Assembly: GCF_026626665.1 (NCBI RefSeq)
Contig: NZ_JAPNKE010000002.1
Span: 6,611,168 to 6,675,167 of the forward strand
Direction of reading: 5' to 3'
DNA: 64,000 bases
Source of the DNA: Nannocystis pusilla
GTDB lineage: Bacteria; Myxococcota_A; Polyangia; Nannocystales; Nannocystaceae
Both the position numbers and the translations under genes were made by a program. The notes below the pieces were generated by a model. That model saw only the letters and a program-made list of their open reading frames with translations. It was not told where the DNA came from and searched no databases. This document shows positions 27,452 to 37,702 of this stretch, piece after piece (position 1 is the stretch's first letter; each line of letters starts with the position of its first letter).

Positions 27452-29278
27452 TCACTGCGGATTGATCACCTCGAGCCGGGTCCCGCCGGGGTAGGCATAC
27501 GACGTCACATCGGTGTAGCCGTAGTTGACGATCCCGAACGGCTCGGCGCTCTCGGCCAGGTGGGCGCCCTCGGCGATCGGCCAGTCGGCCACTTCGTAGC
27601 CGCCGACGGCGTCGTAGCCGCCGACCATGAGCCCGTCGACGAACACCTCGGCTGCGCCCTGCACCCGGACGATCTGCGCGTAGTGTTGTGAATAGCCGGT
27701 GCCGGTGGCGAACGCGTAGCGGTCGAGGAATTGCTCGACCGGGATCGCCTGCACCATCGCCGGATCGCCGGTGCCCGCGCCGCCCTCCTGGCTCTCGAGG
27801 TATTGCACCGGCAGGAACGGCTTGTCGCCGGAGAAGATCACGCTGGTCCCGGTGGTCACCACCAGCTCCTTCCATTCGCCGCGGTTCAGCGCCAGCGGCG
27901 TGCCCGGCAGCGGCGGGTCGGTCTTCACGGTCGTCCCGTCCTCGCCGCCGTACACCCGCCAGTAGTGCTTCTCCGTGCCGCGCGTGGGCGCGTGGGCGCC
28001 GACGTACTCGGCGCCCCAGTACGCCAGCGGCAGCATCTGCTCCTCGACGTGATCGCAGTACGACACGTTGCTGCTCGGCACGTTGGCGCATTCGACCGCG
28101 CCGACCACCCAGATCGGTCGGTCGGCTTCGATCATGGTCCCGGACAGGTCGCCGTTCGGCCCGGGCGCGATCACCTGCAGCGTGTCGAAGCGGTTCAGCA
28201 CCACCTTCCCGGTCTGGCCGGCGAACACCTGCGGCACCCCGGCCCCGGCGCTGGTGGTCACCGGCGGCGTCCACGTCACCGTGGTCTTGTCGGCGATCGC
28301 TATCACGTTGAAGTAGCTCGGCGATTCCTCCTGCGTCTGGCGGTACGACGCCACCACGTAGCTCGCCTGCAGCGCGTGCTCGGGGAACAGCATCGACGCG
28401 TCATTGGTCGCCTGCGCGCCGATCGGCGAGTGCTGGTACGCCACCACCGGCACGTCGCTGTCGATCCGGTAGGACCCGCCGATCCGCAGCGCCGACACCT
28501 TGTCGATCGGCGGGTTCGCCAGCGTGAACGTGTGCGTCTTGCCCGGCGCGATCGTCACCGGGGCGCCCTGGGGCGACTCGACGTTCTGCCCGGTCGGCGC
28601 CAGGTACAGCTGCACCGTCGCCGTCTTGCTCGCGTGCGGGTTGCCGACCACCACCGAGTCGTTCTCCTCGGCGTAGTAGTTGTCCATGCGGTTGGCGAAG
28701 AACGAGCAGCCGACGGTGCTCGGCGTCGCCTCCGCCAGGTCGCACAGCGAGAAGCACTGATCGCCGATGCACGTGTCGCCCGGACCGCACGCGACCGGCG
28801 GGGCGTAGCCGCTGCCGTCGTCCTCGCACTGCGCGTAGTGGTCCTCGTCGACGCACTGGGTGTCGCCCGGCGGACAGGCCCCCGTCGAGCACACCCCGCC
28901 GATGCACGTCTCGCCCGGCTCGCACGGCTGCGACGCGAGCGTCACGCAGTCGGCCTGGCACACCAGGAGCTGCTCGCCCTCGCACCCGCCCGATTCGCCC
29001 GGCGTGCACGTACACGCGGGCTCGCCGGTCGTCGACGTCGCGGTCGTCGTGTCCGGCTCCGCGGTCGCGCTCTCGGTCGGCATCGCCGTCATCGCCGACG
29101 TGCTGCTCGTCGGCGGCGTCGCCGTCGTCTCCTCGCTCGTGGCGGTCGTCGCCGGCGAGTCGCTCGTGGGCGCCGCCGACGTCGTCGACGCCGACGCGCC
29201 TGCATCGGCGGGCGGGTCGTTGCAGGCGGCGAGCAGGCACAGCAGCCAGGGACCGGCGAAGCGCGAGTGACGGTGCAT
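27452..29278 (-). CDS. IgGFc-binding-protein-like surface lipoprotein
   Basis: A 608-residue lipoprotein. Signal WLLCLLAAC ends in the lipobox Cys. A Thr/Ser/Glu-rich linker follows to about residue 90, then a Cys-rich module (CTCTPGESGGC, CQADC) of Myxococcus-type short repeats. The C-terminal 400 residues resemble the N-terminal domain of IgGFc-binding-like proteins found in many myxobacteria (FFANRMDNYY, VVAYQHSPI and VGAVECANVP). Such proteins are presumed adhesins or scaffolds. The start was chosen at ATG 29278 for the signal peptide; the ribosome site is weak. Confidence 0.82.
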   Translation of the reverse strand: MHRHSRFAGPWLLCLLAACNDPPADAGASASTTSAAPTSDSPATTATSEETTATPPTSSTSAMTAMPTESATAEPDTTTATSTTGEPACTCTPGESGGCEGEQLLVCQADCVTLASQPCEPGETCIGGVCSTGACPPGDTQCVDEDHYAQCEDDGSGYAPPVACGPGDTCIGDQCFSLCDLAEATPSTVGCSFFANRMDNYYAEENDSVVVGNPHASKTATVQLYLAPTGQNVESPQGAPVTIAPGKTHTFTLANPPIDKVSALRIGGSYRIDSDVPVVAYQHSPIGAQATNDASMLFPEHALQASYVVASYRQTQEESPSYFNVIAIADKTTVTWTPPVTTSAGAGVPQVFAGQTGKVVLNRFDTLQVIAPGPNGDLSGTMIEADRPIWVVGAVECANVPSSNVSYCDHVEEQMLPLAYWGAEYVGAHAPTRGTEKHYWRVYGGEDGTTVKTDPPLPGTPLALNRGEWKELVVTTGTSVIFSGDKPFLPVQYLESQEGGAGTGDPAMVQAIPVEQFLDRYAFATGTGYSQHYAQIVRVQGAAEVFVDGLMVGGYDAVGGYEVADWPIAEGAHLAESAEPFGIVNYGYTDVTSYAYPGGTRLEVINPQ

Positions 29279-29408
29279 CACGCGCGAAGTTCGCCAAAAC
29301 TCGCGGCCGAGGCAACTCGGGCCCCGCCCTGCCGCGAGCGAAACCCTGGTCCGGGTGCGCCTCCTCACACACCTCGCCCGCAGCTCCTGCGCCTCGCCGG
29401 AGCCGGGC

Positions 29409-29571
29409 TGTCCCGAAGGTCAGGCCGACCCGAGGCTGGAGATCGGCCGGCCCGACGCGGCGCCGGGCTCGGCCGACCGCCGGGCGGCGCGACCAGGCTG
29501 TCCCGAAGGTCAGGCGCCGCGGCCGACGAGCTGCTTGCGGGGCGGCCATGACAAAACTGTCCCAAAGGTCA
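29409..29571. repeat. Three variant repeat copies with GGTCA right arm
   Basis: TGTCCCGAAGGTCA at 29409-29422 and 29499-29512, and TGTCCCAAAGGTCA at 29558-29571, each preceded by C and followed by GGC. The right arm lost one base pair, yet all three copies share the change. They therefore form a sub-family. The third copy touches the CoA-transferase stop. Confidence 0.65.
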
Positions 29572-30220
29572 GGCTGACGCTGCGATCGCGCCCTCGACCC
29601 GCAGCGGCGCCGCCGTGGCGGCCACGATCGCCTCCAGGGTCACTCCGGGGCGCGCTCGACCAGGCGGAAGCCGCCGTCCTCGACCGCGATCACCCCGAAG
29701 TCGGTGATCACCAGGTCCACGCAGCGCATCGCCGTGAGCGGCAGGGAGCAGCGGCGGACCAGCTTCGCCCCGCCGTCGCGGTCGGTGTGGGTCATCACCG
29801 CGATCACCTTGCGCGCCCCGGTCGCGAGGTCCATCGCCCCGCCGATCCCGGCCACCTTCTGCCCCGGCACCATCCAGTTGGCGAGGTCGCCGTTCTCGGC
29901 CACCTGCATCGCCCCGAGCACCGCGACATCGACGTGGCCGCCGCGGATCATCGCGAAGCTCAGCGCCGAGTCGAACGTCGAGCCGCCGGGCACGATCGTC
30001 ACCGTCTGCTTGCCGGCGTTGATCACCTGCGCGTCGACCTCGTCGTCGTACGGGAACGGGCCCATCCCCAGCAGCCCGTTCTCCGAGTGCAGCAAGATCC
30101 CCGAATCGGGCGGCAAGTAGTTCGGGATCAGGGTCGGGATCCCGATCCCCAGGTTGACCACGCTGCCCGGGCTCAGCTTCGGGCCGCACGCGCGGCCATG
30201 TCTTCGCGGCTCCACGGCAT
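29569..30220 (-). pseudogene. scoB: 3-oxoacid CoA-transferase subunit B, two frameshifts
   Basis: Three overlapping pieces rebuild one ScoB-type subunit of about 217 residues. The N-terminus is MPWSREDMAARAAR from ATG 30220. After an indel near 30180 comes LSPGSVVNLGIGIPTLIPNYLP with the subunit B core SENGLLGMGPFP, which holds the active-site Glu. After another indel near 29650 comes the C-terminus PGVTLEAIVAAT. Adding one G at each break restores it. The enzyme moves CoA between succinate and acetoacetate but needs subunit A, and no scoA lies on either side. It is broken, orphaned, or mis-sequenced; the conserved core suggests recent damage or error. Confidence 0.75.
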
Positions 30221-30349
30221 GGCGGCCGGATTGTGGACCCCGGCGGCCCTGCGAGGCAACGGCCGTCCGCGCGATTTTGCGCCTCGCGCACCCGACCTCC
30301 CGACCTCCGCGTTGCCCTTGGCCGCCGTTTGCGGGCACATTTCGCCCGC

Positions 30350-31815
30350 ATGCGGGTCCTCCTCCTCGCGCTCGCGGCGCTCCTCGCCTGTGCGCGCCTG
30401 GGCGGGGCGCGCGGCGACGACGAAGAGCGCGAGGTCCGCGTCGCCGGCGAGCCGCTGTCCGCCGAGCAGCAGGCGCGCCTGGTCGACCACGCGCGCGCCG
30501 GCGGCCTGCTGTGGTGGCGACTGCCCGGCGAGGGCGGCTACCGCTGTGAGCCCTGGCGGCTCGTCCCCGACCCCGGAGATCCCGAGCGGGGCCGCCTCCT
30601 CCTGGTCGCCCCACCTGTCCCCGGGGACAGCCCATCCCTCCCCGCGCCTGCGGACCCGGCCGACGCCGCCGAACAACCTGTCCCCGAGGACAGCCAAACC
30701 GAGGCGCGGGCGGCCGCCCCGCGCTGGCTCTCCCCGCGCCCCAACCTGCTCGCCCCGGCGCACGCAGCTGTCCCCGAGGACAGCTCTCCACGCCCGGGCA
30801 TCCTGCTCGCCCGACCATCCTCTGTCCCCGAGGACAGCTCACGAGAATTCGCCGCCCTGCTCGCCTCGCCGCCCTCGCGGATTCGCAAGGACAGCGCCCG
30901 CCTCGCCCCGGCCCCTCGCTCGTCTGTCTCCGGAGACATCTCACCGCTCACCGCCCTCGCCTGGCCCGTCTTCCCGCCCGCCCCCGCGGACGGCCCCGGC
31001 CCGACCCCCGAGCCTGCCCCGAGCGACATGTCCCTCGGGTCACCCACCATCCAGCTCGGCTATCGCCTGGCCGAGGGCCACCTCACCCTCACCGCCCCCG
31101 AGCACGAGCTCCCCGTCGCCGCTCCCCGGGCACCCAGAAGGCCGTCGGCCGCGCCCTCACCTGCGTCTTCACCGGCATCGCCCTCAGCGGCCCCGCCGGC
31201 GGCGCGCGGCGGCTGATCCTCGCCGCCCGCGAGCGCTTCTTCTTCAGCGAGGAGGCCTGCGCCGGCGCCGGCTTCGCCGACGATCCGCCCGGGCTCGACG
31301 AGCTGCGCACCGTCGGCTGCGCCGGCGCGCTCGCCGATCCGGCCACGCGCGCCCGCCTGGAGCGCCCGCCCCCGCGCGACGCCCCCGACGCCGCCGCCCG
31401 GCTCCACCGCGTCCGCAACCTCCACCACCTCCGGCGCGGCCCCGACGGCGCGCTCGTGTGCGACGTCTGGCGCAACCGGCCCGAGCGGACCGCCGGCCAC
31501 GGCCGCCTCGAGCACCGCGGTCGCGACGAGCGCGGCCGCTTCGTCCGCACCTACGCCTACGACGTCGGCCCGGGCTACCTCACCCTCCAGGGCCCCGCCG
31601 AGTTCCGCCGCATCGAGCTCGACGGCCAGCGCACCGACGTCGTCCGCGCCAGCAGCTGCCTCGTCACCCGCGGCGTCACCCGGGTCGACGCCGCCGCCAT
31701 CGACCTCGGCGGCGAGCGCTGGTACCTGTCCCGAAGTGCATGTGACGCCGCCCGCCTCGCCGGCGCCCCGGCCCCCGCCGGCCCCGTCCCGCTGCTCGTG
31801 CCCGGCTGCGAGTGA
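30350..31815 (+). pseudogene. Secreted protein with repeat-derived Pro-rich linker, one frameshift
   Basis: ATG 30350 begins a signal peptide (VLLLALAALLACARLG). A short folded region follows. Residues of about 85-220 are a Pro/Ala linker into which at least five copies of the 14-bp palindrome are built, giving VPGDS, VPEDS (three times) and VSGDI. Near 31126 (CCCCGG) the frame is lost. Adding one G continues into a conserved-looking 230-residue C-terminal part with RLILAARERFFFSEEAC and YAYDVGPGYLTLQGPAEFRR. Total about 488 residues. Function unknown; no family recognised. Confidence 0.6.
30616..31042. repeat. Palindromic repeats inside a reading frame
   Basis: TGTCCCCGGGGACA 30616-30629; TGTCCCCGAGGACA 30679-30692, 30769-30782 and 30823-30836; TGTCTCCGGAGACA 30925-30938; degenerate TGTCCCTCGGGTCA 31029-31042. 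All true copies are read in the same frame, as V-P-(E/G)-D-S-like peptides. Confidence 0.8.
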
Positions 31816-32334
31816 CCCCCGGCCCCGCGGCCTGTCCCGAAGTACATCCACCCCGCCCATCCTCTCGGCGCCGCGGCCTGTGCCCGACCGCGATCCCCGG
31901 CCCCACGACCTCCCCCGCCCCGCGCGTCCCCAGCGGCCTATCTGCGGACACCACAGCCACCTGTCCCCAGGGTCATGTGACCGACCGCGCTCCCCGCCTC
32001 GCGCGTCACCGCCTGCCCGTCTGCGAACGCCGCAGCCACCTGTCCCCAGGTTCATGTGACCTACTGCGCGCACCGCCTCGCGCGTCGACACCTGCCCGTC
32101 TGCGAACGCCGCGGCCACCTGTCCCCAGGTTCATGTGACCCACTGCGGTGCTGCACGGGCGAACATCCTCGCCCAGCGCGTCCGCGAGCGACCGCACCTG
32201 TCTCGAAGCGCATGTGACACCGATCGCAGCGCCCGCGCTCTCCGCTCCGCCTGCGCCGCCGCCGGCGCTCGCCTGGGTGCGAGGAACCTCGATCCCGCGT
32301 CGCCGGGCACCTCGATCACATGTCCTGAAGTTCA
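31727..32334. repeat. Repeat family variant ending in CATGTGAC, with 79-bp tandem repeat
   Basis: TGTCCCGAAGTGCA 31727, TGTCCCGAAGTACA 31833, TGTCCCCAGGGTCA 31962, TGTCCCCAGGTTCA 32041 and 32120, TGTCTCGAAGCGCA 32199 and TGTCCTGAAGTTCA 32321. All but 31833 continue into TGTGAC. The copies at 31962, 32041, 32120 and 32199 are each 79 bp apart, and the DNA between them (CGCCTCGCGCGTC..., GCCCGTCTGCGAACGCCG) is also repeated for the first three. It is a 79-bp tandem repeat decaying at its right end. Confidence 0.75.
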
Positions 32335-32590
32335 TGTGACGCAGTTCGCATCCGCTGCGCTCCTGCGCCCTCCTGGGCCCATCTGCGAGCGCGAAGCAGC
32401 GCCGGCGAGCTGGCGCCGCCGGCGCGGGTCTGACCCGGACAGGCGTTCGCGTGGGTCGTCCGACTTGATGTTTTTTTGGTGCGGCAGATCGCGGAGGGCC
32501 GCGGAGCCCGCTCCGCCGGCGGTCGTGCCGCGACGGCCCTCTCGGCGATCGCCACGATCACCACGCGCATGACCCGAGGACAGCTGCACC
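31816..32590. other. Repeat-filled intergenic region upstream of the kinase
   Basis: A 775-bp region without a credible gene. Most of it is the 79-bp tandem repeat and its relatives. The right end has a T7 run at about 32468-32475. Short ORFs on the plus strand are just readings of the repeat (CPQGHVT, SPGSCD). Confidence 0.55.
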
Positions 32591-33688
<1,098 letters not shown>

Positions 33689-33716
33689 GCCGCGCACCCT
33701 GATGCGCGATGAGACA

Positions 33717-33758
33717 TGTTCTCATAGACATGTTCTCATGAACATGTCCTCGAGAACT
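33717..33758. repeat. Head-to-tail 14-bp repeat concatemer
   Basis: Three contiguous units: TGTTCTCATAGACA (33717-33730), TGTTCTCATGAACA (33731-33744) and TGTCCTCGAGAACT (33745-33758). The middle unit pairs perfectly through a T-A pair at the fourth position, a compensatory change against the usual C-G. Confidence 0.75.
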
Positions 33759-33920
33759 TACTGCATCCGCAGCCCCCGGCGCGGCCTGCCCCCCGACAGG
33801 GTCTCTTGCGCCCCTCCCGCTTGCGACGCGCCCGCCAGGGCGCTTCGCCCTCGACCCGCGCCGTACCGAACCGGGATGCCAGCCGTCCTGCGACGCGCCC
33901 GTCCCCGTCGCCGCAGGACC

Positions 33921-33934
33921 TGTCCCTCGGAACA
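33921..33934. repeat. Single palindromic repeat copy
   Basis: TGTCCCTCGGAACA, one mismatch in the stem, just downstream of the MYXO-CTERM protein gene. Confidence 0.55.
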
Positions 33935-33965
33935 TCCGTCGATCCGCCCGCGGGCGCCGCTTGCC

Positions 33966-34535
33966 TCACCCGGCCCGGCGGCGCCGCAGCCCCAGCAGGC
34001 CCAACAGCGCCAGTCCCCAGGCCCCCGGCCCCCCGTGCCCGGCCGCGCAGCCGCAGCCTGATTTCTTGCCGCCGCCGCCACCACCGCCGTCGCTGTCGCC
34101 GTCGCCGTCCGTCCCGGTCTCGCTCCCGTCGGTCCCGGTCGAACCGCCGCTCGCACCACCCCGGACCTCGACCGTGACCACCTGCGAAACCGACGAAACG
34201 CTGCCGAACGCCTGGAGCTCGTGGACCCCCGGGCTCAGCGTCACCTCGACGATGCACTGCCCGTCGTCGACGCAGCCGCCGGCCTCGACGCCGTCGACGC
34301 GCAGGCTGACCTCCTCCGGTTGCATGTACGAGTAGCTGATCTCGACCGGCACGACGGCATCGGGCATGCCGTCGAACACGGCCCCGTCGTCCGGCGAGAG
34401 GATGTCGACCTCCGGCGGAGGGTGCGGCTCGAAGCCCGTGTCGGTGTCGGTGTCGGTGTCGGTGTCGAGCGCGGCCGCCGAGGCCGGCGCGGTCGCCAGC
34501 AGCAGCGCGGAGCAGATCAAGCCAAGCAAAGGCAT
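33966..34535 (-). CDS. MYXO-CTERM-type secreted surface protein
   Basis: A 189-residue protein with signal peptide LLGLICSALLLATAPASA, then an Asp-Thr repeat (DTDTDTDTDT), a single Ig-like or cadherin-like beta domain (about 40-125: VDILSPDDGAVFDG, VEVTLSPGVHELQAFG) and a Gly/Ser/Thr/Asp linker. It ends in a sorting tail: KKSGCGC, a hydrophobic helix (WGLALLGLLGL) and RRRR. That tail is the MYXO-CTERM type, thought to be cut near the Cys by a myxosortase and attached at the cell surface. No myxosortase gene is in the window. The start is well supported by the signal peptide. Confidence 0.85.
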   Translation of the reverse strand: MPLLGLICSALLLATAPASAAALDTDTDTDTDTGFEPHPPPEVDILSPDDGAVFDGMPDAVVPVEISYSYMQPEEVSLRVDGVEAGGCVDDGQCIVEVTLSPGVHELQAFGSVSSVSQVVTVEVRGGASGGSTGTDGSETGTDGDGDSDGGGGGGGKKSGCGCAAGHGGPGAWGLALLGLLGLRRRRAG

Positions 34536-34600
34536 ACGAGACGGTCGTAGCAGACGCCCGCACCCGCTTCAAGTCGGACAGCCCGGGCCGTGCAGCGACA

Positions 34601-34758
34601 TGTCCCGAGAGACATCTCGCCTGCCGACCCGCGCCCGTCGCTCCAGCGACTCGCCGCTGCACCGGCGCGCCCGCAGCCATCCCATGTCCCGAGCGACCGC
34701 TCGCCGCCGCTCCCGCGGCTCGTCGGCCGGTCGTGATCGAAAAATGTCCGAAGAGACA
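34601..34758. repeat. Palindromic repeat copies between MYXO-CTERM and PHP genes
   Basis: TGTCCCGAGAGACA at 34601-34614, degenerate TGTCCCGAGCGACC at 34685-34698 and TGTCCGAAGAGACA at 34745-34758, spaced through the 269-bp gap between two leftward genes. Confidence 0.65.
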
Positions 34759-34804
34759 GGCCCACGACCGGCCGGCGCTCTCGCTCCAGCCTCCGCCGCC
34801 GCTC

Positions 34805-35887
34805 TCACTCGCGCCAGATCGGCTGCGTCCACGCCCTGCGCCCGTCGGCCGCGCGCACGCGGGCGCGCAGGTACGGCCCGGCCGCCTCTGCCAGCGTCAT
34901 CGTCGCCCGCGGCCCTGCCACCGTGCGCAGCACCTCGCCGCCGGCCCCGACGAACTCGATCGTCACCCCCGCCTGGGCCGCCTCGACCGTCAGCGCCCCG
35001 TCCGCGCGCGCCACCGAGTTCAACAACAGGCCCGTCGACGCATAGAACTCCCCGGCCAGCAGGGCCGCGCGGATCGCCGGCAGATCGCGGGTCGCGTGCA
35101 CGACCACGAACCCGCGGTCGCCGGTGTACGCCGTCTCGCCGCGGGCGGTCACCGCCGGCGCGTCGTCGTAGTGGTGCGCGTCGTCCGTCGCCACCGCGAA
35201 CAGCCGCGCCCCGCCTGTCAGCGCCGCGTCCCACAGCGCCTCCGTCGACGGGTGCCCCGCCTCGCCCGCGTTGTTCGAATCGATCGCCTCGTTCGCCAGC
35301 TCGAACAGCCGCAGCCCCGAGCCCGACAGCGCCGTCAGCAGCCCCGCGTCGGCCGCGTAATGGAAGTTCGGGTGGTTCAGCATCGCCACCCCGCCGAGCT
35401 CCTCGCTCGCCTGCAGCGCCCGCGCGAACAGCTCGTCGCGGCGGGGCGAGCTCGCCGGCGGGAACTGGAACCGCCCCGCCCGCTCCGCCGCCACGAACAG
35501 CGCGTTGACGTGCAGCAGGCAGCGGAGCCCCGGCTCGGGCGGCGGCTCGCAGCGCTCGACGTTCTGCGTCAGCTCGACCCCCGGGGCCACCAGCACGCGG
35601 CCCGCGTGGGCCGGCGCGGTCACGAAGTTGTGGTCGGTCACCACCACGAAGTCGAAGCCGTGCGCCTCGTACCAGCGCAGCGCCGCCTCCGCCGGCGTCG
35701 CGCTGTCGCCCGAGTTCGCGGTGTGCATGTGCAGCTGCCCCTTCAGCCATGTCTCTTCGGGCATGACCGCCGGGACATCCTCGTCCGGCGCCGCCGCGGC
35801 CGGCTGCGCCGGCGCCTCGGGCCGCGAGCAAGCCAGCCAGCAGGCCGCCGACCCCACGAGCGCACATGTGCGACCCGAGCTCCGCAC
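34805..35887 (-). CDS. PHP-domain metallohydrolase lipoprotein (CehA/McbA-like)
   Basis: A 360-residue lipoprotein. A GTG start at 35887 gives a signal ending ACWLAC, with the lipobox Cys at residue 20. The PHP fold follows: QLHMHT (His53, His55), VVTDHN (Asp85, His86), an NHPN motif and DDAHH, the usual metal ligands for a phosphoesterase-type hydrolase. The CehA/McbA subgroup includes secreted esterases acting on carbamates or other esters, so I infer a periplasmic or surface hydrolase. A variant of the 14-bp repeat (35750-35763) sits in the N-terminal coding region at VPAVMPEET. Confidence 0.82.
   Translation of the reverse strand: MRSSGRTCALVGSAACWLACSRPEAPAQPAAAAPDEDVPAVMPEETWLKGQLHMHTANSGDSATPAEAALRWYEAHGFDFVVVTDHNFVTAPAHAGRVLVAPGVELTQNVERCEPPPEPGLRCLLHVNALFVAAERAGRFQFPPASSPRRDELFARALQASEELGGVAMLNHPNFHYAADAGLLTALSGSGLRLFELANEAIDSNNAGEAGHPSTEALWDAALTGGARLFAVATDDAHHYDDAPAVTARGETAYTGDRGFVVVHATRDLPAIRAALLAGEFYASTGLLLNSVARADGALTVEAAQAGVTIEFVGAGGEVLRTVAGPRATMTLAEAAGPYLRARVRAADGRRAWTQPIWRE
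35750..35780. repeat. Repeat variant inside the PHP gene
   Basis: TGTCTCTTCGGGCA (35750-35763) followed by CCGGGACATCC (35770-35780) lies over codons 36-46 of the lipoprotein, in the linker after the lipobox. Confidence 0.5.
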
Positions 35888-35983
35888 CCCGCCATCTTGC
35901 CAGGTTTTGCCGCCGGGGAGCCCCGCAGAAAACTTCGTCCGACCACGTTGTCAGCGCCGGGCCTCGGGCCCTACCCTGGGGCG

Positions 35984-37699
35984 ATGCATCGCCCCCACAG
36001 CTTGAACTCTGCCGCGCTCGGCCTGTCGAGCCTGGTGTTCGCCTGCGCCCTCCCGCCGGCCGCCGACACCGAGACCGCCAGCGACGGCTCGACCGCGACC
36101 ACGACCGACACGACCACCGACGGCCCGGGCGAGACCACCGTCGAAGACACGACCCCCACCACCACGGGCACCGACACCGGCGTCACCACCCTCGACCCGC
36201 CGACCGGCACGACGACGACGACGAGCAGCACCACCGACGACACCAGCACCACCATGCCCGCCTGCCTGGCCGAGTGCGGCGACGGCGTCGTCGAGTGCGA
36301 CGAGGCGTGCGACGCCGGCCCCGACAACAGCGACCTCGAGCCGGGCGCCTGTCGCACCGACTGCACCGCCGCCGGCTGCGGCGACAGCGTCGTCGACTAC
36401 CCCGACGGCGAGCAGTGCGACGACGGCAACACCAGCGACGGCGACGGCTGCAGCGCCGCCTGCCAGGTCGAGGCCGGGGCCGCCTGCGGCGACGGCCTGC
36501 TCGACCTCGATCAGGGCGAGGAGTGCGACGAGGGCGACCTCGACCCTGACGACGGCTGCGGCCCCAACTGCCAGCTCGAGCCGTCCGGTGCCACCTGCGG
36601 CGACGGCCAGACCGACGCGCTCGAGGTCTGCGACGACGGCAACCTCGACAACGGCGACGCCTGCAACCCGACCTGCAACCTCAAGAACACCACCTCCCTG
36701 TTCGTCGGCGCCCAGGGCCAGCTCGGCCTCAAGGACGGCGTCGGCGGCGATGCGCGGATCTCCGGCACCGGCGGCCTCGCCGTCGACCTCACCCACCTCT
36801 ACCTCGCCGACGCGCAGAACAACTGCATCCGCCGCATCGACATCGCCACCGCCGAGGTCGAGACCATCGCCGGCTCGAACGCCGGCATGAGCGGCTTCGT
36901 CGACGCCCCTGACGGCCAGGACGCCCGCTTCGCCGGCCTCGACGCCATCGCCACCGACGGCCAGACCTTGTGGGTCAGCGACGGCATGAACAAGCGCCTG
37001 CGCGCGGTCAGCCTGACCCCGCCGTACGCCGTCACCACCGTCGCCGGCAGCGGCATGACCGGCGTCGCCGACGGCATCGGCGAGGCCGCCACCTTCGACG
37101 ACAACCGCGGCCTCACCTACTACGCCGGCCACGTCTACATGGTCGACGCCAGCGCCGCGGTGCTGCGCCGCTTCGACCCGGCCACCCAGGAGGTCGTGAC
37201 GCTCGCCGGCCTCGCCTACGAGAACGGCGGCGACGACGGCATCGGCGACGCCGCGCGCTTCGTCAGCCCGCGCTACCTGACCTCCGACAACAGCGGCATG
37301 CTCTACGTCGCCGACACCAACGGCTTCGCCCTGCGCAGCTTCAACACCGTCACCGGCCACGTCGGCACCTTCGCCGGCACCGGCGAGGCCGGCTACGTCG
37401 ACGGCGTCGGCACCGAGGCCGCGATCCACCGCCCGCGCGGCCTCGCCAGCGACGGCGCCAGCCTCTACTTCGGCGAGTTCGCCCAGCACACCGTCCGCCA
37501 GGCCATCCTCGCCACCCGCGAGGTCTCGACCAACGTCGGCCAGCACTGCAACGGCGACATGGTGTGCCCCGGCGGCTACGGCGAGGGCTTCGGCATCGAA
37601 GCGCGCTTCAACGGCCCGTTCGCGCTCGCCTACCACTGGCCGAGCCGCTCGCTGTTCGTGCTCGACAGCGCCAACCGGCTCATCCGCCGCGTCGAGTGA
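35984..37699 (+). CDS. NHL-repeat lipoprotein with Myxococcus cysteine-rich repeats
   Basis: A 571-residue lipoprotein with signal and lipobox LSSLVFAC. A Thr/Asp/Ser-rich linker reaches about residue 88. Then come four or five Cys-rich repeats of the form CGDGxxxxxExCDDGNxxxGDGCxxxC (for example EQCDDGNTSDGDGCSAAC), a module expanded in myxobacteria. The C-terminal 330 residues are NHL/SMP-30-like propeller repeats (GLAVDLTHLYLADAQNNCIRR, TVAGSG and VADGIGEAA). The protein is presumably surface-exposed and may bind proteins or glycans. It converges on the next gene with a 3-bp gap and is divergent from the PHP gene. Confidence 0.87.
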   Translation: MHRPHSLNSAALGLSSLVFACALPPAADTETASDGSTATTTDTTTDGPGETTVEDTTPTTTGTDTGVTTLDPPTGTTTTTSSTTDDTSTTMPACLAECGDGVVECDEACDAGPDNSDLEPGACRTDCTAAGCGDSVVDYPDGEQCDDGNTSDGDGCSAACQVEAGAACGDGLLDLDQGEECDEGDLDPDDGCGPNCQLEPSGATCGDGQTDALEVCDDGNLDNGDACNPTCNLKNTTSLFVGAQGQLGLKDGVGGDARISGTGGLAVDLTHLYLADAQNNCIRRIDIATAEVETIAGSNAGMSGFVDAPDGQDARFAGLDAIATDGQTLWVSDGMNKRLRAVSLTPPYAVTTVAGSGMTGVADGIGEAATFDDNRGLTYYAGHVYMVDASAAVLRRFDPATQEVVTLAGLAYENGGDDGIGDAARFVSPRYLTSDNSGMLYVADTNGFALRSFNTVTGHVGTFAGTGEAGYVDGVGTEAAIHRPRGLASDGASLYFGEFAQHTVRQAILATREVSTNVGQHCNGDMVCPGGYGEGFGIEARFNGPFALAYHWPSRSLFVLDSANRLIRRVE

Positions 37700-37702
37700 T
37701 CC

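Noticed and set aside
31736-32059. Plus-strand ORFs in the 79-bp tandem repeat
   Set aside because: Their translations only repeat the DNA unit and have no start signal.
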